From Legionella moravica DSM 19234 (GTDB lineage Bacteria > Pseudomonadota > Gammaproteobacteria > Legionellales > Legionellaceae), in NCBI RefSeq assembly GCF_000423305.1, contig NZ_KE384002.1:70915-134914 (forward strand): a stretch of DNA of 64,000 bases, written 5' to 3'. Positions 16,552-26,099 of this stretch are shown piece by piece. The notes under the pieces are model-generated. The model searched no databases and was not told the DNA's origin. It was given only the letters and a program-made list of their open reading frames with translations. Within the stretch, counting starts at the first letter, position 1; each line of letters starts with the position of its first letter. A program made the translations under genes and the position numbers.

Positions 16552-17991
16552 ATGCGCAGTTCTAAATGGTGGTTTTTTGCAGTAAGCATCTGCCCGATGA
16601 TTGCATTTGCCGCAGGCTCTGAAGATCATGCTGATCCAGTAGCCTCAGTTTTGCTCGGTGTAACGTGCATTTTGTTCTTTGCCATCATGGGCAGATATAT
16701 TGCTCGACTCTTTCATCAACCCGGAGTACTTGGTGAATTATTGATGGGTGTTATTGTAGGGAATGTGAGTTATTTTTTTGGCAACCAACTCATTGTTATT
16801 CTGCGAGAGGGCTCTTCAATTTTTAATGTAATGAAGGAAGTTTTAAATGGGGTTTCTATCGGACAAGCTGTCAGTTCAGTGATACCGAATCCATTTTATG
16901 CGCAGCAAATCACGCAGGCATTAAGCGGTGCTGAGGGAACGGAGTATCTTAAAATAGCCTACATAGTGGATATTTTTTCTCGCCTCGGTGTTATTTTTCT
17001 CTTGTTTATGGTCGGATTGGAAAGTTCCCTGGAGGAACTAAAGCATACTGGAAAAGAATCCATTTTAGTTGCTCTTATTGGGGTTCTGGCACCAATGATT
17101 TTGGGATTTCTGGCTGCTTATTTTTTAATACCCGCGTCACATGCTCAGGCAGATTTATTTATCGCAGCAACGTTGAGCGCGACCAGTATTGGTATCACCG
17201 CGAGAGTGCTCAAAGAAATGAATAAGCTTCGCACACGAGAAGCACGAACAATTCTTGGCGCTGCCATGTTGGATGATATTTTAGGATTGATTTTATTGGC
17301 CGTGGTTAGTAGCGTGGTAATTAGTAATGCTGTTGATTTTGGAGTGGTAGTACGAATTATTATATCTTCTCTACTGTTCTTTGCTGGTACTTTGGTCTTA
17401 GGGCCAATATTTTTACGTAAATCAGTTCATTTATTGCGTCGTCTTGAGCCCTGGGAATCAAAGCTGTTTATATCGTTCATTTTTGTGATGGCTCTTTCCT
17501 GGTTGGCTTCGTTTGTGCACTTGGCCGCTATTATTGGTGCTTTCGCAGCAGGAGTAATTATTCACGATGATTATTTTAAAACACAAGAATCCCATCAATC
17601 AGAGAATCGAAGCATTCATCATTTAATTTCTCCACTAGAGTCCATTTTGGCCCCTATGTTTTTTATGGTGATAGGTCTTCAGGTAAAATTAGAAACATTC
17701 TGCAGCTGGAACGTCATTATTTTATCCAGCGGTTTGATTCTTGCTGCAATCATTGGAAAATTACTCAGTGGATTAGGTGCGAATCGTAAAGATGACCGCC
17801 TGTTGATTGGTATTGGCATGCTGCCCCGTGGTGAGGTAGGACTGGTGTTTGCGTCCATTGGACGAACATTAGGCGTGATTTCTGATGAATTGTTTTCATC
17901 AATCGTGTTGATGGTTTTAGTAACTACTTTTATTGCGCCTCCCTTATTAAAAGCGCGATTTGCTAACAAGAACAAGGAACTAAAGGTTTGA
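16552..17991 (+). CDS. Cation:proton antiporter (CPA2 / KefB-like)
   Basis: 479 residues. It has an N-terminal signal-like segment ending IAFAAGSEDHAD, then about 12-13 membrane helices of the Na+/H+ exchanger fold (FHQPGVLGELLMGVIVGN, FMVGLESSLEELK, LSATSIGITARVLKEM, GAAMLDDILGLILLAV with the Asp-Asp pair, GMLPRGEVGLVFASIG). There is no C-terminal TrkA-N domain, so it is not a full KefB/KefC. It transports Na+ or K+ against H+; the ion is unknown. Its stop overlaps the TTG start of nadC by 4 bp, making it first in a coupled operon. Confidence 0.88.
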   Translation: MRSSKWWFFAVSICPMIAFAAGSEDHADPVASVLLGVTCILFFAIMGRYIARLFHQPGVLGELLMGVIVGNVSYFFGNQLIVILREGSSIFNVMKEVLNGVSIGQAVSSVIPNPFYAQQITQALSGAEGTEYLKIAYIVDIFSRLGVIFLLFMVGLESSLEELKHTGKESILVALIGVLAPMILGFLAAYFLIPASHAQADLFIAATLSATSIGITARVLKEMNKLRTREARTILGAAMLDDILGLILLAVVSSVVISNAVDFGVVVRIIISSLLFFAGTLVLGPIFLRKSVHLLRRLEPWESKLFISFIFVMALSWLASFVHLAAIIGAFAAGVIIHDDYFKTQESHQSENRSIHHLISPLESILAPMFFMVIGLQVKLETFCSWNVIILSSGLILAAIIGKLLSGLGANRKDDRLLIGIGMLPRGEVGLVFASIGRTLGVISDELFSSIVLMVLVTTFIAPPLLKARFANKNKELKV

Positions 17992-18830
17992 AAATAGATT
18001 CGTTACAGGTAGCCTCCGATGTAAAGCGTGCTTTACTTGAGGATATAGGAACAGGTGATGTAACAGCAGCGCTGTTGCCTTCTCACCTTATCGTTGAAGC
18101 AGAGATTATTTCCAGAGAACCGATGTTAGTCTGCGGGCAACCCTGGGTTAATGAGGTTTTTGCTCAGATTGACGATAAAATTGAGATTGAATGGCTGGTT
18201 TCCGAAGGTGATTGGTTAGCCGCGCCTGCTTCTTTGTGCATTCTTCACGGTACTGCGAGCAGTATTTTAACTGCGGAGCGTACGGCATTAAATTTTTTGC
18301 AGACTCTTTCTGCCACAGCAACACAAACTCATCATTATGTAGAGAAACTTCGCGGAACTAAGACGCGATTGCTGGACACTCGTAAAACGATACCAGGCCT
18401 AAGATTGGCTCAGAAATATGCGGTTCATTGTGGTGGTGGAGTAAATCATCGTATGGGACTCTACGATGCCTTTTTAATCAAAGAAAATCATATCAAAGCG
18501 TGTGGGACTATAGCTCAAGCGATAAACCTGGCCAGAAAAACGAACAAACATTTATTAGTTGAGATTGAAGTGGAAACGCTCGACGAATTGCGTGAGGCTT
18601 TTGATGCTCATCCCGACAGGATACTGTTGGATAATTTTAGTCTGGAGATGCTTGTCCAGGCGGTACAAATGAATCAGCCTAAGTACTGTGAGTTAGAAGC
18701 TTCAGGTGGGATCAATAGTGATAATATTGCTGAAGTAGCACGCTGCGGTGTAGATTTTATTTCTGTTGGGGCTATCACCAAATCAGTCAACGCAATTGAC
18801 TTAAGTTTATTAGTTAGGGAAGTATTATGA
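17988..18830 (+). CDS. nadC: Nicotinate-nucleotide pyrophosphorylase (quinolinate phosphoribosyltransferase)
   Basis: Converts quinolinate and PRPP to nicotinate mononucleotide, the step after NadA. 280 residues. Seen: EDIGTGDVTAALLP, ERTALNFLQTLSATAT, the core DTRKTIPGLRLAQKYAVHCGG and GLYDAFLIKENHI, and the C-terminal ELEASGGINSDNI / GVDFISVGAIT. The start is a TTG inside a TTGA overlap with the antiporter stop; AAGGAA lies about 10 bases upstream. It overlaps the next gene by 4 bp (ATGA). nadA and nadB are about 9 kb away on the opposite strand. Confidence 0.95.
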   Translation: MKIDSLQVASDVKRALLEDIGTGDVTAALLPSHLIVEAEIISREPMLVCGQPWVNEVFAQIDDKIEIEWLVSEGDWLAAPASLCILHGTASSILTAERTALNFLQTLSATATQTHHYVEKLRGTKTRLLDTRKTIPGLRLAQKYAVHCGGGVNHRMGLYDAFLIKENHIKACGTIAQAINLARKTNKHLLVEIEVETLDELREAFDAHPDRILLDNFSLEMLVQAVQMNQPKYCELEASGGINSDNIAEVARCGVDFISVGAITKSVNAIDLSLLVREVL

Positions 18831-19918
18831 GCCAGAGTATTGTATTTACTGGAGGAGGCACAGCCGGACATGTCACTCCCAATATGGCATTAATTAAAGA
18901 ATTTAAAGCAGAAGGATGGGAAATCAATTACATCGGTTCTGATGAGGGTATTGAAAAGGGAATGATCAAGAATCTGGGAATCCCTTTTCATGCGGTAAGT
19001 AGTGGAAAATTGCGTCGTTACTTTAGTCTGAAAAATGTGCTTGATCCTTTTAAAATAGTGATTGGAATTATTCAATCGTTTTGCTTGTTTCACAAATTAA
19101 AACCGGATGTAGTGTTTTCTAAAGGTGGGTTTGTTGCCTTTCCGGTAGTTATCGGTGCCTGGTTAAATAGAATTCCTGTGGTAGCCCATGAATCAGATAT
19201 GACTCCAGGATTGGCTAATCGACTTTCTTTTCCGTTTGTGAATAAAATTTGCCTCACCTTTGATGCCGGTAAAAAGCACTTCAAAAATCAGGACAAGATT
19301 GAAGTAACTGGCACTCCGATTCGTGAACAATTATTTGCTGGCTCCAGGGCGAAAGGTCTGGAGTTGTGTGGTTTTAATAGCGAAAAGCCGTGTTTGCTGT
19401 TTATTGGGGGTAGTTTAGGCGCTGGATCTATCAATCAGAGTGTGAGGGCTTCTCTTGGGCAATTAACCCAACGATTTCAAGTCATTCATTTATGCGGCAA
19501 GGGGAAAATAGATCCTGCCTTGAATGAGATTGAAGGTTATTGTCAGTTTGAATATGCCAATGAAGAGCTTGCAGATTTGTTTGCGGCTGCTTCAGTTGTC
19601 ATTTCCCGAGCAGGGGCAAATTCTTTATATGAAATACTTGCTTTAGGAAAACCGCATATCCTCATTCCAATATCTGCAACGGTGAGTCGAGGTGATCAGA
19701 TACAAAATGCGCGTTATTTTCAGGGATTGGGTATCAGTGTAGTGATTCAGGATCACGCTTTGAATGCAGAAACGTTATTAGCTGCTCTCCAGGAAGTGAC
19801 CAATAAGGCTAGTGATATTGATGATAAAATCAAAGCATTAAAAATTGAGTCTGCTACAGATAAAATTGTAGGAATAATCAAGGAGCAAGCACATGTTCAA
19901 TCCCCAAGAACTGTATGA
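18827..19918 (+). CDS. MurG-like UDP-GlcNAc transferase (GT28), possible second MurG
   Basis: 363 residues with the GT-B fold of MurG, which adds GlcNAc to lipid I. The N-terminal loop is FTGGGTAGHVTPNMALI, followed by IGSDEGIEKGMI, FSKGGFVAFPVV, VAHESDMTPGLANRLS, and in the C-domain FIGGSLGAGSIN and VISRAGANSLYEILALGKP, which carries the UDP-GlcNAc-binding region. The wording of these motifs (especially HESDMTPGLAN and the Gly-Gly loop) recalls MurG of Firmicutes more than the proteobacterial form. It lies outside a dcw cell-division cluster, coupled to nadC (4-bp overlap) and to an M20 peptidase (26-bp overlap). Function as true MurG, a paralogue, or another lipid-linked glycosyltransferase is open. 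Confidence 0.75.
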   Translation: MSQSIVFTGGGTAGHVTPNMALIKEFKAEGWEINYIGSDEGIEKGMIKNLGIPFHAVSSGKLRRYFSLKNVLDPFKIVIGIIQSFCLFHKLKPDVVFSKGGFVAFPVVIGAWLNRIPVVAHESDMTPGLANRLSFPFVNKICLTFDAGKKHFKNQDKIEVTGTPIREQLFAGSRAKGLELCGFNSEKPCLLFIGGSLGAGSINQSVRASLGQLTQRFQVIHLCGKGKIDPALNEIEGYCQFEYANEELADLFAAASVVISRAGANSLYEILALGKPHILIPISATVSRGDQIQNARYFQGLGISVVIQDHALNAETLLAALQEVTNKASDIDDKIKALKIESATDKIVGIIKEQAHVQSPRTV

Positions 19919-21305
19919 TTATGTCAGTAAGCAATGGCAGGAAGAAATAATACCCAGTTTATGTGACTATATTAAAATTCCTAATAAATCACCTCACTTT
20001 GATTCCCTGTGGCAAGAACATGGTTATATGGATAAAGCCGTTGCTCATATCGCTCAGTGGTGTACCGCTCATGCGCCCAAAGGAATGAAACTGGACATTT
20101 TGCGATTGGAGAATAGAACTCCTTTAATTTTTATAGAGATCCCAGGCCAGATAGATGAAACCGTTTTACTTTATGGTCATTTGGACAAGCAACCGGAAAT
20201 GTCTGGATGGCATGAGGACTTGGGCCCATGGAAACCTGTACTGAAAAATGGTCTTCTTTATGGGAGAGGGGGTGCTGATGATGGTTATTCTGCTTATGCC
20301 TCATTAACCGCGATTCGAGCTTTGGAAGAACAGAATATTCCTTATCCTCGCTGTGTATTGATTATTGAAGCTTGTGAGGAAAGCGGCAGTTACGATTTGC
20401 CTTATTACATTGAGCTGTTAAAAGAACGGATTGGCAAACCTTCTCTGGTTATCTGTCTTGATTCGGGTGCAGGTAATTACGAACAACTTTGGATGACTAC
20501 TTCTTTGCGGGGAAATGTTGTTGGCGAGTTGACGGTTGAACTGATCAATGAAGGAGTACATTCTGGTAATGCCAGTGGTATTGTTGCCGACAGTTTTAGA
20601 GTAGCACGACAATTAATCAGTCGAATTGAAGATGAAACAACAGGTGAAATTAAACTCCCACAATTATATTGCGATATTCCTGCAGAGCGAATCAATCAGG
20701 CCAAAGATTGTGCACTGGTGCTTGGTAATCAGGTGTATACTGAATTTCCCTGGCATGATGAGGTGCAACCGGTCAGGCTTGAACAACCTGAATTAATCCT
20801 GAATCGAACCTGGCGACCTGCATTGACAGTAACGGGTGCAGACGGTTTTCCTGCTATAGCAGATGCTGGGAATGTCATGCGCTCTAAAACCGCGCTAAAA
20901 CTATCCATGCGCCTGCCTCCGTTGGTCAATCCCAAAGAAGCATCCCAGGTTTTGCTGGAAACTTTAACGGTAAATCCACCGTATAATGCCAAAGTCAGTT
21001 TTCGGGTCGATGATGGGTCTAAGGGATGGAATGCTCCATCGCTTTCTGATTGGTTAGCTGAATCGGCTGATGAAGCTTCATTGACTTATTATGGTAAACC
21101 CGCTGCATACATGGGAGAGGGTGGCACTATTCCCTTTATGGGGATGCTTGGGGAGCAATTTCCAAATGCCCAATTTATGATTACCGGTGTATTGGGTCCT
21201 CACTCTAATGCTCATGGCCCTAATGAATTTCTTCATCTGGATATGGTTAAGAAATTGACATCATGCGTCTCATATGTTCTTTACAGTTTTTCTCAACAAA
21301 AATAA
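19893..21305 (+). CDS. M20-family metallopeptidase (dipeptidase-like)
   Basis: 470 residues, cytoplasmic. Zinc-ligand motifs of clan MH: LYGHLDKQPEMSGW (first His and Asp), GGADDGYSAYASL, the catalytic EACEESGSYDLPYY, CLDSGAG, and the late GPHSNAHGPNEFLHLDM with the last His. A dimerisation insert sits at about 210-330. The length and motifs fit the carnosinase/CNDP-type dipeptidase group. AAGGAGC precedes the ATG, which lies 26 bp inside the upstream gene. Substrate unknown; cell-wall-derived dipeptides are one option given the MurG-like neighbour (inference). Confidence 0.88.
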   Translation: MFNPQELYDYVSKQWQEEIIPSLCDYIKIPNKSPHFDSLWQEHGYMDKAVAHIAQWCTAHAPKGMKLDILRLENRTPLIFIEIPGQIDETVLLYGHLDKQPEMSGWHEDLGPWKPVLKNGLLYGRGGADDGYSAYASLTAIRALEEQNIPYPRCVLIIEACEESGSYDLPYYIELLKERIGKPSLVICLDSGAGNYEQLWMTTSLRGNVVGELTVELINEGVHSGNASGIVADSFRVARQLISRIEDETTGEIKLPQLYCDIPAERINQAKDCALVLGNQVYTEFPWHDEVQPVRLEQPELILNRTWRPALTVTGADGFPAIADAGNVMRSKTALKLSMRLPPLVNPKEASQVLLETLTVNPPYNAKVSFRVDDGSKGWNAPSLSDWLAESADEASLTYYGKPAAYMGEGGTIPFMGMLGEQFPNAQFMITGVLGPHSNAHGPNEFLHLDMVKKLTSCVSYVLYSFSQQK

Positions 21306-21396
21306 TTAAAAATGTTCTCGACACTTAAATAAAATATTGGGATACTTTGCAGCGGCTCTGGAACGAGCCGCTTAGTCCAACAATTAGGAGAACATT

Positions 21397-21714
21397 ATGA
21401 AAGCAAGATTCATTGCTATGTTATTGTCATTATTCGTTGTAACCCTTCCTGCTCAAGCAGATACAGTTCCTAAAAAACAACCAGAGCACCATGCTCCTTC
21501 AGCAAGCAAAATAGATCTGAATCATGCAGATCTGGCTGCGCTTACCGGTTCCTTTAAAGGTATTGGAAAGAAACGTGCTGAAGCAATCATTGCTTACAGA
21601 GACAGCCATAAGGGGTTTAAATCCATTGAAGAACTCGCTGAAGTTAAAGGCTTTGGGCAACGTTTCATGAATACTAATCGTGATAAATTAAAAGAAGTTT
21701 TTGTTATCAATTAA
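21397..21714 (+). CDS. ComEA-like helix-hairpin-helix protein
   Basis: 105 residues. Residues 1-21 are a signal peptide ending AQA. From about residue 40 it carries the paired HhH DNA-binding motif: IDLNHADLAALTG, FKGIGKKRAEAIIAYRDS, FKSIEELAEVKGFGQRFM. Periplasmic ComEA proteins bind incoming DNA during natural transformation, and Legionella is naturally competent (family knowledge). TAGGAGAAC precedes the ATG; 91 bp separates it from the peptidase gene, so it probably has its own promoter. Confidence 0.87.
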   Translation: MKARFIAMLLSLFVVTLPAQADTVPKKQPEHHAPSASKIDLNHADLAALTGSFKGIGKKRAEAIIAYRDSHKGFKSIEELAEVKGFGQRFMNTNRDKLKEVFVIN

Positions 21715-22023
21715 GTGCTTGGGGCAAGCCCCAGGATCCTTGGCATTTAGGATTAAATGTTTTGGATACTCGGGGCTTGAAATTATTATGCCATTTCCTG
21801 AGCGGTAAGAGGATTACTAAATGCAGGCACAGAGTCGAGTTAAGAAGATTTCTCACTGCAAACAGGATGACGTGCTCCAATGATATGGAGCATCCAATTC
21901 AGTTGAGGATGATTGTGCCGAACCGGATGAGGCATTCTTTCATGACTGGATCACTGATAAAATGGAAAAGCCCCCAGAGACCTGACTCAACTTGATTTTT
22001 GCAACGTTGTCTTAACCTCAAAA
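21715..22023. other. Gene-free stretch between the ComEA-like gene and mreB
   Basis: Begins with a GGGG-CAAG-CCCC hairpin (about 21721-21732) that could end the ComEA-like transcript. A plus-strand open frame at 21762-21995 has no ribosome-binding site and an unlikely composition, rich in Met, Arg and Ser. The next frame shows MQAQSRVKKISHCKQDDVLQ, a stop, and later AEPDEAFFHDWITDKMEKPP, which looks more protein-like and could be a decayed gene. I recognise neither. Confidence 0.4.
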
Positions 22024-22052
22024 TTTACGCAATTATTTAAATTTCTTACAAT
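22024..22052 (+). promoter_or_regulatory. Candidate mreB promoter
   Basis: TTTACG, 17-bp spacer, TACAAT, leaving a leader of about 65 nt before the mreB ATG. Good spacing, moderate boxes. Confidence 0.45.
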
Positions 22053-22080
22053 TCAACTGTCGATTTTTACTCAAATATAG

Positions 22081-24042
<1,962 letters not shown>

Positions 24043-24043
<1 letters not shown>

Positions 24044-24522
24044 TGAAGAATCTTTATCTGCGATTAGGGGTAGGATTTCTTGGGGCTTTGGTATTATCGA
24101 TTTTGCCAATTCCTGATTTTTTGTCTGCTTTTCGTCCGCCCTGGGTTTTGTTATTAGTTTTGTACATTGAGTATTATTTGCCTGGGAACTTCAGGTTGAC
24201 CACTCTATTATTTACGGGTCTTTTATTGGATGTGCTTCTTTCTACAGTAATCGGAGAACATTCATTTGCATTACTGTTGGTGACCTGGATTGCTTCCAGC
24301 AAATCAAGACGATTTCAATTTTTCTCCATGATACAGCAAATATGCCTTATAGGATTCTTTTGCCTTTTATATCAATCCGTCATTTCGTTTATCGATGCGA
24401 TGTTAGGTTTTCACTACAGCCTGCTTATGCCGCTTGCAAGTGCGGTATTGGGAATGTTTTTTTGGCCCTGGATCAGATTATTGGGCGATGGATCATTATT
24501 AAGCCGATTGGCTTATCGATGA
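24043..24522 (+). CDS. mreD: Rod shape-determining protein MreD
   Basis: 159 residues, four to five membrane helices, last gene of the mreBCD operon. Recognisable by position and by the N-terminal LSILPIPDFLSAFRPPWVLL, a typical MreD opening. The stop is followed by about 90 bp to a convergent gene. Confidence 0.92.
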
Positions 24523-24614
24523 TTGGCACTTTGATCTGGTTGAGTTTTTATTCGATTCATAACGCGCATCTTGCGAGACTTTCCCGTTTCATTCAGCATT
24601 TACGTCAAAGCTTC

Positions 24615-25154
24615 TCATTTTTGAATGAGTGTATATTCACCGGGTTGTAAATCTCCTAAATGCCAGTCACCTATCCGATGCCTTACCAATCTTAATGTAG
24701 GGAAGCCAATGGCGGCAGTCATTTTTCGAATTTGATGATTTTTACCCTCTTTCAGGATGATTTCAATCCAGCTGGTCGGAATGCTTTTTCGTTCTCGTAT
24801 TGGCGGGTTTCGTGGCCAAAGCAGAGGTTCAGCAATCTGACGAACCTGAGCGGGTAAAAATCTACATTCTTTAATGGTTAATCCTTCTCGCAATGGTTTT
24901 AAATCATCATCGCTAGGAATACCTTCTACTTGTACCCAGTAATACTTGTTTTTTTCAAATTTGGGATGGGTCAATCGATGTTGAAGAGCGCCATCGTTAG
25001 TTAATAAAAGCAAGCCTTCGCTGTTTTTATCTAATCGTCCTGCCGCATAAAAATCTGGAACCTTGATATATGCTGCCAAGGTCTGTTCATATAGTTCCCC
25101 TGTAAACTGCGTTACAACACCATAGGGTTTATTGAAGAGAATGATTGGAGGCAT
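24615..25154 (-). CDS. rluE: RluE-like 23S rRNA pseudouridine synthase
   Basis: About 179 residues from the ATG at 25154 (MPPIILFNKPYGVVTQF); an upstream start at 25217 is also open. Family RsuA/RluB/E/F, without an S4 domain: catalytic loop AAGRLDKNSEGLLLLTNDG with its Asp, YWVQVEGIPSDDDL, LKEGKNHQIRKMTAAIG and TLRLVRHRIGDWHLGDLQPG. RluE modifies U2457 of 23S rRNA in E. coli; the same site is inferred here. No strong ribosome-binding site distinguishes the starts. Confidence 0.85.
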   Translation of the reverse strand: MPPIILFNKPYGVVTQFTGELYEQTLAAYIKVPDFYAAGRLDKNSEGLLLLTNDGALQHRLTHPKFEKNKYYWVQVEGIPSDDDLKPLREGLTIKECRFLPAQVRQIAEPLLWPRNPPIRERKSIPTSWIEIILKEGKNHQIRKMTAAIGFPTLRLVRHRIGDWHLGDLQPGEYTLIQK

Positions 25155-25260
25155 AGAGTCATAATGATTAAAAATGGTCAGGATGGTAATGTTAGATTTA
25201 TTCTTCATCCCAGGCAACTGCTCAATGTATGATTTAAATCAATTCATGGCCGCTATTTGA

Positions 25261-25289
25261 TTGTTTTTTCATTTTCATCACTATACAAT
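25261..25289 (+). promoter_or_regulatory. Sigma-70-like promoter of the 25324 gene
   Basis: TTGTTT, exactly 17 bp, TACAAT, with the start codon 35 bp beyond the -10. One of the better promoter matches in the window. Confidence 0.55.
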
Positions 25290-25323
25290 GGTGTAAATTT
25301 ACTCTTAATGGTGAAATTTGTTC

Positions 25324-26025
25324 ATGAAATGGATACTGCTTGCTTTATTGGTTTTAGCGCAAACGGGATGTGCGATTAATCATAAAGTGATGGTTGGGGA
25401 TGAACGTGTTGTCATCCAGCAAACTGTTGGTAAGGGCAAAAAAACCTACGTACACGTACATCACAATGAACAAACCGCTTTGAAAGCAGCGAAAAGAGTC
25501 ATCCGTAAAGACAATGGCAGTTTGATTACCTTAGTCCACTCAGGTGGGCGAAATATCGTTTTTCATTTAAACAACAAACGCTATGAATTTGATCCCAATA
25601 GAATTTATACGGATAATGGAATCAAAAAAACATTGGCTCAGTACAGTTCCTATTCACCAGAAGCTCATAGAGAAGTTAAAAAGCTGGCAAATAAAATTAA
25701 AGAATTGTTGCCCAATGGCAAAATTATTGCCGTACATAATAATTCTTCATATTCTTTAAAAGACTACTTACCGGGCCATCAATTGGCTAAAGATGCCAAA
25801 GCGGTACATATGAGTGCTGATAATTATTTCAGAAACTTTTATTTAGTAACCAAATTCAGTGATTATATTCGCTTAAAACTCCAGGGATTTAATGGAATAT
25901 TACAAAAGCCTTCTGCTACAGATGATGGATCATTATCTGTATATTTGGCTAAAAGCGAGTATATTAATGTTGAAGCGGGTTATGATCAGCTGTATGAACA
26001 AATAAAAATGCTGGAGTATGCATAA
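25324..26025 (+). CDS. Uncharacterised probable lipoprotein
   Basis: 233 residues from the ATG at 25324; the TTG two codons upstream is less likely. The N-terminus MKWILLALLVLAQTGCAINH is a lipoprotein-type signal peptide, although Gln at -3 is unusual for the lipobox. The mature part is basic and soluble, with no domain I recognise. Notable stretches are TYVHVHHNEQTALKAAKRVI and a C-terminal YLAKSEYINVEAGYDQLY. It stands alone, with its own promoter, between convergent genes. Confidence 0.7.
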   Translation: MKWILLALLVLAQTGCAINHKVMVGDERVVIQQTVGKGKKTYVHVHHNEQTALKAAKRVIRKDNGSLITLVHSGGRNIVFHLNNKRYEFDPNRIYTDNGIKKTLAQYSSYSPEAHREVKKLANKIKELLPNGKIIAVHNNSSYSLKDYLPGHQLAKDAKAVHMSADNYFRNFYLVTKFSDYIRLKLQGFNGILQKPSATDDGSLSVYLAKSEYINVEAGYDQLYEQIKMLEYA

Positions 26026-26099
26026 TGCGAGCATTGGATTTTGGGTGGAACGATCAGAATCACCCCACAGGAGGTTAACTTTATAATGGCTCATACACT

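Noticed and set aside
21762-21995. 77-codon open frame before mreB
   Set aside because: No ribosome-binding site, odd composition, and a different frame looks more protein-like but is broken.
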